From Neptunicella plasticusilytica (GTDB lineage: Bacteria; Pseudomonadota; Gammaproteobacteria; Enterobacterales; Alteromonadaceae), in the NCBI RefSeq assembly GCF_047922965.1, contig NZ_CP150481.1, forward strand, positions 992,001 to 1,056,000: 64,000 nucleotides of DNA, written 5' to 3'. Of this stretch, positions 1-9,277 are shown piece by piece. Positions within the stretch are counted from its first letter, which is position 1. Every line of letters begins with the position of its first letter. The notes beneath the pieces are model-generated. The model had not been told where the DNA came from. It did no database searches and saw only the letters and a program-made list of their open reading frames with translations. The translations under genes and the position numbers were made by a program.

Positions 1-565
1 TTTTGTCACCGGGAAACGTAACAAAAGCTGGAATAAAAACTGTCTGGCATTAGGGCTGGCGGCGGGTTTCATGGAGCCACTGGAATCCACCAGTATTCAT
101 TTGGTCCAGTCGGCGTTATCCAAGTTATTCAGTTTTTTTCCGCACAACAGTTTTGAGCAGGAAGACATTGACGAATATAACCGTCAAATCGATTTTGAAT
201 ATGAACGTATCCGCGACTTTTTGATCCTGCATTACTATGCCACGGAACGTGATGACTCACCCTTTTGGGATTATTGCCGCACTATGGATGTGCCACCTGA
301 ACTGACCCAGAAAATTGAGCAATTCAAGCGTAATGGCCGGATCGCCCGTTTCAACAATGAAATGTTTAATGATTTGAGCTGGTTCGAAGTGATGTACGGA
401 CAAGGGATACGCCCGGAGTCCTACCATGCTCTGGCGGATATTTTTAGTGACGAAGAACTGCATCGCCGCCTGGAAGGGATCAAATCGGTAATCAGAAAAT
501 CCACTGACTATATGCCAGGCCATCAGGAGTTTATTGATCAGCATTGCAAAGCAGAGAAAATGTAG
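1..565 (+). CDS. Flavin-dependent tryptophan halogenase, 3' part only
   Basis: The reading frame is open from base 2 and runs in from the left edge, so this is a C-terminal fragment of about 187 residues. The family uses FADH2, chloride or bromide and O2 to halogenate an aromatic substrate, classically tryptophan. The visible segment GFMEPLEST is the conserved active-site stretch; its Glu-Ser pair corresponds to E346/S347 of PrnA. The FAD-binding Gly motif and the catalytic Lys lie outside the window. The ATG at 71 is the Met of that motif, not a start. The stop is followed 4 bp later by the next gene, suggesting one operon. The substrate cannot be inferred; many marine homologues are of unknown specificity. 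Confidence 0.9.
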   Translation, partial: FVTGKRNKSWNKNCLALGLAAGFMEPLESTSIHLVQSALSKLFSFFPHNSFEQEDIDEYNRQIDFEYERIRDFLILHYYATERDDSPFWDYCRTMDVPPELTQKIEQFKRNGRIARFNNEMFNDLSWFEVMYGQGIRPESYHALADIFSDEELHRRLEGIKSVIRKSTDYMPGHQEFIDQHCKAEKM

Positions 566-569
566 GATT

Positions 570-1289
570 ATGATTGACCCTGTTGATGACAAGCACATAT
601 TGACCGGATTGGATGCCCATTTCAGCTATCAAATCCATCAAATAGGTACAGAAAAGCAGCCGTTGATCATTATTGACCATTATCTGGCGGAGGCTGACAA
701 GCTTATTGATTTTGCTTTGCAACAAAACAACGTGCTGCCCGCCAGCGGAATGTACCCAGGTTTACGTTCGCCGGTACCGAACGCCTATAAAAATCTTGTG
801 TTGGAGCAGCTCGCGCCACTAATTTGCCAGACATTTTCTCTTACACCTGATGCTATAAAAAAAGTGGATAGCTATTACTCATTGGTGGCCACTCCGGTTG
901 AGCAGTTGCAGCCGGCGCAACGTATTCCGCATTTTGACCAGCCCAATCCAGATGAGATAGCCATGTTGCATTACTTGTGTGGAGAACAACATGGCGGCAC
1001 CTCATTTTATCGCCATCGCCAAAGCCGCTATGAATATATTGATACCGGCAGAGCAAAGGATTACTTTGGTCAATTGGATGCTGAAGTGGCGCGTTACGGC
1101 ATGCCACAGGGATATATTGATGGCGATACCGAACTGTTTGAGCGGATTGTTTCGGTGCCGGCCAAATTTAACCGTTTGCTGATTTATCGCTGTTCCAGTT
1201 TGCACTCCGGTGATATTGGAGCGGATTATCCATTTGATATGGATCCGACCACCGGGCGTTTTACCATCGCTTCGTTTCTGCATGCTTAA
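570..1289 (+). CDS. DUF6445 family protein, 2OG-Fe(II) dioxygenase-like
   Basis: A 239-residue protein starting at the ATG preceded by TAGGA, 4 bp after the halogenase stop. An upstream in-frame start at 534 would overlap the halogenase and has no ribosome site. The protein contains an H-x-D pair in IPHFDQPNPDE, a following GGTSFYRHR segment and a distal LHSG, the layout of a 2-oxoglutarate/Fe(II) oxygenase facial triad. From memory it matches DUF6445, which often sits beside tryptophan halogenase, SapC and TonB receptor genes in Alteromonadales and Caulobacterales. It probably acts with the halogenase on an aromatic or peptide substrate; this is inference from adjacency. Confidence 0.75.
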   Translation: MIDPVDDKHILTGLDAHFSYQIHQIGTEKQPLIIIDHYLAEADKLIDFALQQNNVLPASGMYPGLRSPVPNAYKNLVLEQLAPLICQTFSLTPDAIKKVDSYYSLVATPVEQLQPAQRIPHFDQPNPDEIAMLHYLCGEQHGGTSFYRHRQSRYEYIDTGRAKDYFGQLDAEVARYGMPQGYIDGDTELFERIVSVPAKFNRLLIYRCSSLHSGDIGADYPFDMDPTTGRFTIASFLHA

Positions 1290-1347
1290 CAAACTGGTGC
1301 AGATCATATTGTTGAATCGATCTGTTTTTATGTGAGGTAGGTAAATA

Positions 1348-1752
1348 ATGAACAACAGGATGTTTCCCGATCATGGTTATTTTGCACTCCAGATTGACGG
1401 GAATTTGTTGGTTATTGATGCTGAAGGTCCGGCTAATATTGAACTGATCCAGAAATATCGTCGTGATGTGCAGGTTTATCGCCAACAATTAAGCGGACAA
1501 CGATGGGGTAATCTGGTGATTTTTCACGGTGATTCGTTGATTACCCATGAATCCATAGAAGCAATGAAAGATTCCATCCTTGATGCCAAAAAGTGTGGAA
1601 TGGCGGCGGTGGCAATTGTACTTGATAACGTGTCGTATAGCAGCATGGCGACCCAGTTATGGGGTGGGTTCTACCGCAATGCGGATATGCCCCACCAATT
1701 TTTTACTGATATACAACAGGCCCGCCTATGGCTGCAGGCGCAACTGGATTGA
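1348..1752 (+). CDS. Conserved hypothetical protein, possible STAS/SpoIIAA-like fold
   Basis: A 134-residue soluble protein with a good ribosome binding site (GAGGTAGG) before ATG. There is no signal peptide or membrane segment. An early beta-strand pair (LQIDGNLLVIDAEGPAN), a central strand (WGNLVIFHGDS) and alternating helices resemble the SpoIIAA/STAS-like proteins of marine gammaproteobacteria, but no diagnostic motif is seen and the fold is only a guess. It lies 58 bp after the DUF6445 gene on the same strand and converges with the next gene, whose stop is 2 bp away. Confidence 0.6.
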   Translation: MNNRMFPDHGYFALQIDGNLLVIDAEGPANIELIQKYRRDVQVYRQQLSGQRWGNLVIFHGDSLITHESIEAMKDSILDAKKCGMAAVAIVLDNVSYSSMATQLWGGFYRNADMPHQFFTDIQQARLWLQAQLD

Positions 1753-1754
1753 GT

Positions 1755-2465
1755 TTATTGCACCCAGTGAAATAGTTCCTGAGTTCCCTGTGAAGTAAAT
1801 TTCATGTGCAAGGTGTTGTTGTTTTCAATAAACATTTCCAGTGGTACGAATCCGTCAGGGATAAATTGCGGATCATTGCTGCTGATAAAAGACATCATGT
1901 AATTGTTATTTTTATTCGCGATCTGACCCTGATACTGGTAATTACTCACATTACCCCATATGTCCGAAATCCACACAGTGGTAGTCCAGGCGATGTTGTT
2001 GCTGTCCTTACGGACAAAATTGATATGACCCTTTACCATCCCGGGAACCGGTAGCTCGACACCGTCCTGTTCATAGCCGGTAAGTTGCCATACCCCCTGT
2101 GGAAAATAAACCGGTGTCGGGGTGGCCGGGATCACTATATCGTCTTCTTCAACTGAACTGCCTGGCACAATTTGAGGGATCTCTGTTGATGGATTGTTAG
2201 TACCCACTTTAGGGTTGAGTGCAGGATCGCTGGCTTGGCCAGGACCATGTGAAACGGGTGTTTCCGGTAACAGCCTTGGTACCAGTAACAAGCCAACACC
2301 AAAAACAATCAGAATAATGGAAGGATTGCTGACATTCAGCTTAATCCCGAAGCCTTCAACATTATTACTGCTAACCCCGTCTTTCTTGCCAGCAATAAAT
2401 AGATACAGGCCGATAATGATCAGCGCACCGCCCACGGCCATGATAATAGTGTCAGATGAGTTCAA
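1755..2465 (-). CDS. Hypothetical membrane protein with C-terminal beta-rich domain
   Basis: A 236-residue protein of unrecognised family. Two hydrophobic helices are seen at about residues 7-25 and 49-66, then a Pro/Ser/Thr/acidic linker (about 67-120), then a globular region rich in aromatic and beta-type residues that begins VWQLTGYEQDGVELP. The linker and C-terminal domain therefore probably face the periplasm. The C-terminal pattern, a tryptophan-rich strand followed by short strands separated by Asn-rich turns, recalls small lipocalin-like META or DUF4488-type barrels, but no specific match can be claimed. It is transcribed alone, opposite to both neighbours, with a 2-bp gap to the convergent upstream gene and no visible terminator. 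Confidence 0.55.
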   Translation of the reverse strand: MNSSDTIIMAVGGALIIIGLYLFIAGKKDGVSSNNVEGFGIKLNVSNPSIILIVFGVGLLLVPRLLPETPVSHGPGQASDPALNPKVGTNNPSTEIPQIVPGSSVEEDDIVIPATPTPVYFPQGVWQLTGYEQDGVELPVPGMVKGHINFVRKDSNNIAWTTTVWISDIWGNVSNYQYQGQIANKNNNYMMSFISSNDPQFIPDGFVPLEMFIENNNTLHMKFTSQGTQELFHWVQ

Positions 2466-2637
2466 TGCCTTACTCCATGCTTTTCTACTAATAATAGACC
2501 CAGAAAATGGAATAACAGCGGTTTTAAGCGGATGAAATCAAAAACACCGACATTATTTGCGACGTTGGTGCATTTTTAGGTTTTTACTGGTTGCTAACTG
2601 CCGCATAATGGTCGAGTTCATTTTGGGGTGTAACATA

Positions 2638-4221
2638 TTGTCTGGTAAGCTATTTAAGTCTGGTGTAATTGTAAGTTCGATGACATTTTTGTCGCGAATA
2701 ATGGGGTTAACCCGTGATGTGATTGTGGCCAATCTGCTCGGTGCCGGCGGTACCGCAGATGTTTTCCTGCTGGCGAATAAAATTCCCAATTTCCTGCGCC
2801 GGTTGTTTGCCGAAGGCGCCTTTGCGCAGGCATTTATCCCAATGTTGAGTGAGGTTCATCACCAGAACGATGAACAACAGTTGCGTCTTTTTGTTGCCCG
2901 GATTGCCGGTACTCTGGGCACACTGGTCATGCTGGTGACGTTATTGGGAGTTATCGGTTCGCCAATATTGGCTATGTTGTTTGCCAATGGCTGGTTTATC
3001 GATTATCTGAATGATGGTCCGGATGCAGACAAGTATGAATTGACTGCGTTGATGTTGAAAATCACCTTCCCTTATCTGTTCTTTGTCACTCTAACCGCGT
3101 TGTCCGGAGCCATTCTTAACACCCTGAACAAGTTTGCTGTGGCAGCCTTTACGCCCGTGCTATTGAATGTGGCGATTATCAGTGCGGCGTTATTTTTATC
3201 GCCCAATCTGGAGACACCAGCAATAGGTTTGGCCTGGGGAGTATTTTTGGGCGGATTAATCCAGTTTATATTCCAGATCCCGTTTTTAGCTCAGACCGGA
3301 TTGCTGGTAAAGCCACAGTGGGGCTGGCATGACCCGCAGGTGTCACGAGTCAGAAAACTGATGATCCCGGCATTGTTTGGTGTGTCGGTCAGTCAGATCA
3401 ATCTGCTATTTGACACCTTTATTGCCAGCTATTTGCAAGACGGTTCTATCAGCTGGTTATACTACTCGGACCGTTTATTGGAGTTTCCGCTTGGGTTGTT
3501 TGGTATTGCTATTGCGACGGTGATTTTACCTACCTTGTCACGTAATCACGCGGCTCAGGATCATGTTAAATTTTCCGGTAATATGGATTGGTCGGTAAAA
3601 ATGGTTTGTCTACTCGGGATCCCGGCAGCGACAGGATTGATAGTATTGGCTGAGCCGATGCTACTGGTGTTGTTTCAGCGCGGCGCATTTACGCCCGTGG
3701 ATGCCACTATGGCGTCATACAGCTTGATTGCCTACGCAACCGGCTTATTGAGTTTTATGTTGATTAAAGTGTTGGCTCCGGGATTTTACTCCCGTCAGGA
3801 TGTTAAAACACCGGTCAAATTTGGTATCTGGGCAATGCTGGCCAATATGGGATTTAACGTTATTTTTGCCTATCAATATGGTTATGTCGGGCTGGCAATA
3901 GCAACGTCGCTATCTGCGTTGCTGAATGTATCGTTGTTATATCAGCGATTACATCGTAGTGGCGTCTATCACTGCTGCTCAGCCACATTGTTATTTATTG
4001 TGCGGATTGGTGTGGCAGCGTTGATTATGGCGGCGATATTGAGCTGGTTACTACCGCCGGTTAGCGAATGGTTGCAGTGGTCGAGTTGGCAGCAAGTCAG
4101 TATATTGAGCGCGGCTATTTTGGGAGCCGCAATAGTGTTTATCTGCAGCCTTTTTCTGGTGGGAGCTAGACCTGATGCGTTATTGCGCAATCAGCCCGCC
4201 AATACGGGAGCTCAACAATAA
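2638..4221 (+). CDS. murJ: Lipid II flippase MurJ (MOP/MviN family)
   Basis: MurJ moves lipid II across the inner membrane for peptidoglycan synthesis. The signature SRIMGLTRDVIVANLLGAGG followed by FLLANKIPNFLRRLFAEGAFAQAF is the conserved first two helices, and about 14 hydrophobic segments follow. I chose the TTG at 2638, preceded by GGGGTG at 8 bp, because it gives LSGKLFKSG at the N-terminus as in other MurJ proteins and a length of 527 residues against about 511-520 in the family. The longest frame (from 2557) adds 27 residues with no ribosome site, and an ATG at 2608 is a second alternative. ribF follows behind its own promoter, the usual Alteromonadales order. Confidence 0.95.
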   Translation: MSGKLFKSGVIVSSMTFLSRIMGLTRDVIVANLLGAGGTADVFLLANKIPNFLRRLFAEGAFAQAFIPMLSEVHHQNDEQQLRLFVARIAGTLGTLVMLVTLLGVIGSPILAMLFANGWFIDYLNDGPDADKYELTALMLKITFPYLFFVTLTALSGAILNTLNKFAVAAFTPVLLNVAIISAALFLSPNLETPAIGLAWGVFLGGLIQFIFQIPFLAQTGLLVKPQWGWHDPQVSRVRKLMIPALFGVSVSQINLLFDTFIASYLQDGSISWLYYSDRLLEFPLGLFGIAIATVILPTLSRNHAAQDHVKFSGNMDWSVKMVCLLGIPAATGLIVLAEPMLLVLFQRGAFTPVDATMASYSLIAYATGLLSFMLIKVLAPGFYSRQDVKTPVKFGIWAMLANMGFNVIFAYQYGYVGLAIATSLSALLNVSLLYQRLHRSGVYHCCSATLLFIVRIGVAALIMAAILSWLLPPVSEWLQWSSWQQVSILSAAILGAAIVFICSLFLVGARPDALLRNQPANTGAQQ

Positions 4222-4345
4222 TGCTGCTCAACAACAAATGCCGCCTGGTCATTTGCTTTGGACAAGTTTTAAACAGGCATGCTCTGGGTTGCTAAAATTC
4301 AAAACAGCACCACTATAACTTTATTCAAACGCCTGGATTAAGCCC

Positions 4346-4394
4346 GTTTACATTCTCGCTGACAGAGCGCTTGTTAACGTGGATTGGTATTAGT
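4346..4394 (+). repeat. Dispersed 49-bp repeat, copy A
   Basis: This stretch matches 17290-17338 at 40 of 49 positions without gaps. The most conserved blocks are CATTCT, GCTGACAGAGC and GGATTGGT. It lies between murJ and ribF and runs into the ribF promoter: the -35 hexamer TTGTTA falls in the variable part of the repeat. Its nature is unknown; no terminal inverted repeats or coding potential are evident. Confidence 0.55.
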
Positions 4395-4400
4395 TATAAT
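4371..4400 (+). promoter_or_regulatory. Sigma70-type promoter for ribF
   Basis: TTGTTA at 4371-4376 and a consensus TATAAT at 4395-4400 are separated by 18 bp. A start near 4407 leaves a leader of about 80 nt before the chosen GTG of ribF. This also argues that the longer ribF frame beginning at 4371 is not translated, since that codon is the -35 box itself. Confidence 0.65.
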
Positions 4401-4487
4401 CCGCTATTTTTACGCGCGCATCATCCGCATATCAGCCAGGCCGATAATGAAACGGACGCGAAGCAAAGCCAGTTTAATGAGGTAAAG

Positions 4488-5423
4488 GTGGAATTAGTCA
4501 GGGGATTGCACAATATTCGGCACAGACATAAAGGCTGTGTGCTGACGATTGGCAAGTTTGACGGCGTGCACCTTGGCCACCAGGCGGTTTTGAAAAGTCT
4601 GGTGGAGCAAGCTCGAAAAATGGCGTTACCGGCCACAGTGATGGTATTTGAGCCGCAGCCGGAAGAATTGTTTCGGCCGGATACCGCGCCGGCGAGACTT
4701 AGCCGCTTACGGGATAAATACACCGAACTGAAAAAATTGGGCGTCGACCGGTTATTGTGCGTCAAGTTTGATCGTCGTTTTTCCGAGCAGAGTGCTCGTC
4801 ATTTTGTCGAAGACTTATTAGTCGATAAACTGGGCATTCAATTTTTAGTCGTCGGTGACGATTTTCGTTTCGGCCGCGACCGGAAGGGCGATTTTAACAT
4901 GTTGCAGGCCGAAGGGCGGCAATGCGGTTTTAGTGTGGTCAGCACCCAAAGTTTGCGTTTGCAGGACTGCCGAATTAGTTCAACAGCAGTCAGAGATGCA
5001 CTGGCAAATGGGGACATGGCGCTGGCCGAATCGATGTTAGGGCGCAAGTTCAGTATCGCCAGCAAAGTTATTCATGGTGACAAAAAAGGCCGTACCATTG
5101 GCTTCCCCACCGCCAATTTATTACTCAACCGTTGCAAAGCCCCGGTTGCCGGCGTGTTTGCCGTTAGAGTCAAAAGTGAACTGGGTATTTTTGATGGTGT
5201 GGCCAATATTGGCACCAGGCCGACCTTGAACGGTACCCGCTCGCAACTGGAAGTGCATTTATTTGATTTTGATGAACATTTATACGGTTTGCATATTGAA
5301 GTAGAATTACTGAAAAAATTGCGTGATGAACAGAAATTTGCCTCTTTGCAGCATTTACAGCAGCAAATACAAGCGGATGCTCAGCAGGCCAGAGAATTTT
5401 TATCCTTGTCTGGGAATAGATAA
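4488..5423 (+). CDS. ribF: Bifunctional riboflavin kinase / FAD synthetase RibF
   Basis: Converts riboflavin to FMN and FMN to FAD. The N-terminal nucleotidyltransferase domain shows GKFDGVHLGH (residues 22-31) and RISSTAVRDAL; the C-terminal flavokinase domain shows GDKKGRTIGFPTANL and the GTRPTLNG loop. The GTG start is preceded by GAGG at 5 bp and gives VELVRGLHNI, matching the E. coli start KLIRGIHNL; length 311 residues against 313 in E. coli. The 39 extra upstream codons of the longest frame overlap the promoter. It lies 74 bp before ileS, the conserved ribF-ileS-lspA order. Confidence 0.95.
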   Translation: MELVRGLHNIRHRHKGCVLTIGKFDGVHLGHQAVLKSLVEQARKMALPATVMVFEPQPEELFRPDTAPARLSRLRDKYTELKKLGVDRLLCVKFDRRFSEQSARHFVEDLLVDKLGIQFLVVGDDFRFGRDRKGDFNMLQAEGRQCGFSVVSTQSLRLQDCRISSTAVRDALANGDMALAESMLGRKFSIASKVIHGDKKGRTIGFPTANLLLNRCKAPVAGVFAVRVKSELGIFDGVANIGTRPTLNGTRSQLEVHLFDFDEHLYGLHIEVELLKKLRDEQKFASLQHLQQQIQADAQQAREFLSLSGNR

Positions 5424-5497
5424 GACAAACACTTTTTAACGGGATCATCTTTTTAATCGAATAGTCCCCAAACAATAATGACTGGATTTAACAACAA

Positions 5498-8326
5498 ATG
5501 AGCGATTACAAGCATACTCTGAATTTGCCGGAAACCGAGTTTCCCATGCGTGGTAATTTAGCCCAGCGCGAGCCGCAGATGCTCAAGCACTGGACCGACA
5601 CTGAGCTCTATTACAAAATCCGTCAGGCTAAAAAAGGTAAAACTCCCTTTGTATTGCATGACGGCCCTCCTTATGCCAATGGTGATATTCATATTGGTCA
5701 CGCAGTCAATAAAATCCTTAAAGACATTATTGTAAAAGCTCGTACATTGTCAGATTTTGACGCGCCTTATGTACCGGGCTGGGATTGTCATGGCTTGCCA
5801 ATCGAGTTACAGGTTGAGAAGAAAGTCGGCAAGCCCGGACAAAAAGTTAGCGCCGCAGAATTCAGACAAAAATGCCGCGAATACGCCGACAAGCAAATTG
5901 ATGGGCAAAAAAACGACTTTATCCGTCTAGGTGTGTTAGGCGAGTGGAATAATCCTTACAAAACCATGGATTTCCGTTCGGAAGCCGACATTATCCGTGT
6001 GCTGGGTAAGGTGCTTGAATCTGGCCACATTGAAAAAGGCTTTAAGCCGGTACACTGGTGTACCGATTGTGGCTCGGCATTGGCCGAAGCGGAAGTGGAA
6101 TACAAAGACAAGCATTCTCCGGCCATAGATGTGGCGTTTAAAGTTGTTGATACTGACAAGGTCGCGGACTTGTTTGATCACCCTGATGGTCACGCTGGCA
6201 AAGGTGAAATATCAGTTGCTATATGGACCACCACGCCCTGGACATTGCCTGCCAACCGGGCAATCAGTGTGAATGCAGAGCTGGATTATTGTCTGGTTCA
6301 GATTGAGGATGACAGTAACCCGCGCCGGTTAGTGCTAGCCTCGGATCTGGTTAAAGATTGTATGGATCGTTTCGGCATCGAACGCTACCACGCATTAGGT
6401 TATTGCAAAGGTAAAGCCCTGGAGCTGGTCAGGGTGCAGCATCCTTTTTATGATTTTGATGTACCGATTATTTTAGGGGATCACGTGACCACGGATTCGG
6501 GTACTGGCTTGGTGCATACTGCACCCGGCCACGGTGTGGATGACTTTAACGTGGGTCGTCAATACAGCCTTGAAGTGGCGAATCCGGTGGGTGCCAATGG
6601 GGTGTATTTCGCTGATACTGAATTGTTTGGTGGTCAGCATGTGTTTAAAGCTAACGCCTCTATCGTTGAGGTGCTGGAACAAAAAGGCGCGTTATTGCAT
6701 CACCATGCGTTTGAACATAGTTATCCGCATTGCTGGCGACATAAAACCCCGATTATCTTCCGTGCCACACCGCAATGGTTTATCAGCATGGAAAAAAATG
6801 GTCTGCGCCAAAAGTCGTTGGAACAAATCACGCAGACACGCTGGATCCCGGAATGGGGTGAAAGCCGCATTGCCAAAATGGTGGAAGGGCGTCCTGACTG
6901 GTGTATTTCCAGGCAGCGTACCTGGGGTGTTCCCATTGCGTTATTTGTGCATAAGGACTCCGGTGAATTACACCCGCGTAGCCCTGAGTTACTTGAGCAA
7001 GTCGCGAAACTGGTTGAGCAGCAAGGTATCCAGGCCTGGTGGGATTTGGACGACGCCAGTTTGCTGGGTGACGATGCTGGTACTTATATCAAGGTCAAAG
7101 ACACGCTGGATGTATGGTTTGATTCGGGTGTTACGCACTTTTTTGTGGTCGATCAACGTGATGATATTCCGGCTGCGGCGGATTTATATCTGGAAGGCTC
7201 GGATCAGCATCGGGGCTGGTTTATGTCGTCCTTGATGACATCGGTGGCCATCAGTGAGAAAGCGCCTTATAAACAAGTCTTAACCCACGGTTTTACCGTC
7301 GATGCGAATGGCAAAAAAATGTCCAAGTCGATTGGTAATGTGGTGTCTCCACAAGATGTGATGAACAAGCTTGGCGCGGATATTTTGCGTTTGTGGGTGG
7401 CCTCTACCGACTACCGTGGTGAAATGACGGTGTCTGACGAGATCCTGAAACGGGCTGCGGATGCTTATCGTCGTATCCGTAATACTGCACGTTTCCTGCT
7501 GGCTAACTTAAACGGTTTTAATCCAGCAACAGATTTGGTCCCGGCAGATCAGTTAGTGGCGCTGGATTTGTGGGCAGTACAACGCGCGGAACAATTACAG
7601 CAGGAATTGCTGGTTGACTATGACAACTACGACTTCTTGCAAATTTGTCAGAAGTTGATGCATTTTTGTTCCATCGAAATGGGCAGTTTTTATCTGGATA
7701 TCATTAAGGACAGGCAATACACAGCTAAAGCGGACAGTGTTGCCAGACGTTCCTGTCAAACTGCATTGTTTCATATTGCTGAGGCTTTAGTGCGCTGGAT
7801 AGCGCCGATTATGAGCTTTACTGCACAGGAAATCTGGCAGGTTATGCCGGGACAACGCGACGAATTTGTATTTACCGGCCAGTGGTATCAGGATTTTGGT
7901 CTAGATGCTCAGCAAGGGCAACTGGACAACAGTTTCTGGCAACAGATTATGGCGGTTAAAGATCAGGTCAATGGCGCGTTGGAGCAAGCTCGGCGCGATA
8001 ACCAGATTGGTGGTTCCCTGCAAGCTGAAGTGACACTCTATGCGACACCGCAACTGGCCGATGTGTTAGCCACTCTAGAAGACGAATTACGTTTTGTGTT
8101 AATCACTTCTGCGGCAAAAGTCGTTAGAGTTGAACAGGCGCCGGATAACGTTGTTGCAACAGAACTGGACGGTTTATGGGTGCAAATTACCGCGTCTGAG
8201 GGCGAGAAATGCGTACGTTGCTGGCATTACCGCGAAGATGTAGGGAGCAATACCGCCCATCAGGAACTTTGTGTCCGCTGTGTGGATAACATCGAGGGTG
8301 AAGGTGAACAACGTCAATATGCTTAA
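5498..8326 (+). CDS. ileS: Isoleucine-tRNA ligase IleS
   Basis: Charges tRNA-Ile in the cytoplasm. A class I synthetase of 942 residues (E. coli 938): HIGH motif at 65-68 in PPYANGDIHIGH, KMSKS at 607-611, a long CP1 editing domain between them, and a C-terminal zinc ribbon with two Cys pairs (CVRC...CVRC). The N-terminus MSDYKHTLNLPETEFPMRG is typical of the family. The stop overlaps the lspA start by 8 bp, so the two are probably translationally coupled. Confidence 0.98.
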   Translation: MSDYKHTLNLPETEFPMRGNLAQREPQMLKHWTDTELYYKIRQAKKGKTPFVLHDGPPYANGDIHIGHAVNKILKDIIVKARTLSDFDAPYVPGWDCHGLPIELQVEKKVGKPGQKVSAAEFRQKCREYADKQIDGQKNDFIRLGVLGEWNNPYKTMDFRSEADIIRVLGKVLESGHIEKGFKPVHWCTDCGSALAEAEVEYKDKHSPAIDVAFKVVDTDKVADLFDHPDGHAGKGEISVAIWTTTPWTLPANRAISVNAELDYCLVQIEDDSNPRRLVLASDLVKDCMDRFGIERYHALGYCKGKALELVRVQHPFYDFDVPIILGDHVTTDSGTGLVHTAPGHGVDDFNVGRQYSLEVANPVGANGVYFADTELFGGQHVFKANASIVEVLEQKGALLHHHAFEHSYPHCWRHKTPIIFRATPQWFISMEKNGLRQKSLEQITQTRWIPEWGESRIAKMVEGRPDWCISRQRTWGVPIALFVHKDSGELHPRSPELLEQVAKLVEQQGIQAWWDLDDASLLGDDAGTYIKVKDTLDVWFDSGVTHFFVVDQRDDIPAAADLYLEGSDQHRGWFMSSLMTSVAISEKAPYKQVLTHGFTVDANGKKMSKSIGNVVSPQDVMNKLGADILRLWVASTDYRGEMTVSDEILKRAADAYRRIRNTARFLLANLNGFNPATDLVPADQLVALDLWAVQRAEQLQQELLVDYDNYDFLQICQKLMHFCSIEMGSFYLDIIKDRQYTAKADSVARRSCQTALFHIAEALVRWIAPIMSFTAQEIWQVMPGQRDEFVFTGQWYQDFGLDAQQGQLDNSFWQQIMAVKDQVNGALEQARRDNQIGGSLQAEVTLYATPQLADVLATLEDELRFVLITSAAKVVRVEQAPDNVVATELDGLWVQITASEGEKCVRCWHYREDVGSNTAHQELCVRCVDNIEGEGEQRQYA

Positions 8327-8813
8327 TGTTTTTAAACACTCAGGCTTGCGCTGGTTATGGCTGACATTGTTGATGTTAGTCATTGATCAGGCGTCCAAAC
8401 AGTGGGTGATTGCCAGTATGGACTTGTATGAGTCTATTTCGATTATCCCGATGTTCAGCATTACTTACGTGCAAAATCATGGTGCGGCTTTCAGTTTTTT
8501 AAGCACCGAGGGCGGCTGGCAGCGCTGGTTTTTCACCGCTATTGCGTTAGTGGTCAGTGTGCTGATCCTGTACTGGTTAAAACAATGCAAGGTCAAACAG
8601 AAACTGGTTCCCGCCGCTTTTGCGTTAGTACTTAGCGGCGCATTGGGAAATGTATATGATCGCCTGCATTATGGTTATGTGATTGATTTTTTAGATGTGT
8701 ATTACCAGCAATGGCATTGGCCAACGTTTAATATCGCCGATAGTGCTATTTTTGTTGGTGCAGTGCTATTGATCTTCGATGCACTGAGAAATAATGGTAT
8801 GAAAGATGAGTGA
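8319..8813 (+). CDS. lspA: Lipoprotein signal peptidase LspA
   Basis: Inner-membrane aspartic protease that removes signal peptides from diacylglyceryl-modified prolipoproteins. Four hydrophobic helices are present, with the catalytic aspartates at D123 (YVIDFLDVY) and D141 (FNIADSAIF). The ATG at 8319 places nine residues before LRWLWL exactly as in E. coli and gives 164 residues. A GTG at 8304 with GAGG 6 bp upstream is a credible alternative adding five residues. It overlaps ileS at its 5' end and fkpB at its 3' end, each by 8 bp. Confidence 0.95.
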   Translation: MLNVFKHSGLRWLWLTLLMLVIDQASKQWVIASMDLYESISIIPMFSITYVQNHGAAFSFLSTEGGWQRWFFTAIALVVSVLILYWLKQCKVKQKLVPAAFALVLSGALGNVYDRLHYGYVIDFLDVYYQQWHWPTFNIADSAIFVGAVLLIFDALRNNGMKDE

Positions 8814-9246
8814 AGTTGGCTTGATCGGCGCCGGTAGTCGCGTTGTGTTACATTTTGATCTTAAATTGCAGGATGGTTCAGCGGCTGATAGCACCCGGGT
8901 AAACAATAAACCTGCCCAACTAAAAATGGGTGATGGCAGTTTAACGCCAAACTTTGAACAGTGTTTGTTAGGCCTTAAAGCGGGTGATAAAAAAGAGTTT
9001 AGTTTGTCAGCCGATGATGCTTTTGGACAACCCAATCCGGATAATATTCATCATATGAGCCGTAGCCGTTTTAGCCAGGATACCCCTGCCGAACCGGGGA
9101 TGATTATCGCTTTCGGTCAACCCGACGGTAGCGAAATTCCGGGAATTGTTCGTGAGGTAGCCGGGGATTCTGTCACTATTGATTTTAATCACCCGTTGGC
9201 GGGACAGGATGTTATTTTTGCCGTTGAAATACTGGAAATCCATTAG
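8806..9246 (+). CDS. fkpB: FKBP-type peptidyl-prolyl isomerase FkpB (SlpA)
   Basis: A 146-residue SlyD-like prolyl isomerase/chaperone of the cytoplasm. It shows the FKBP core with insert-in-flap: GSRVVLHFDLKL at the start, LTPNFEQCLLGLKAGDKKEFSL in the middle and the DFNHPLAG motif near the C-terminus. It lacks the His-rich metal tail of SlyD. The start overlaps the lspA stop and ispH follows 31 bp later, the standard ileS-lspA-fkpB-ispH operon. Confidence 0.95.
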   Translation: MSEVGLIGAGSRVVLHFDLKLQDGSAADSTRVNNKPAQLKMGDGSLTPNFEQCLLGLKAGDKKEFSLSADDAFGQPNPDNIHHMSRSRFSQDTPAEPGMIIAFGQPDGSEIPGIVREVAGDSVTIDFNHPLAGQDVIFAVEILEIH

Positions 9247-9277
9247 GCCACTAAATTAGGTGCGACATTAGATTATT

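Noticed and set aside
4371..4487. A 39-residue N-terminal extension of RibF
   Set aside because: It starts at the -35 box, covers the TATAAT and has no counterpart in the family.
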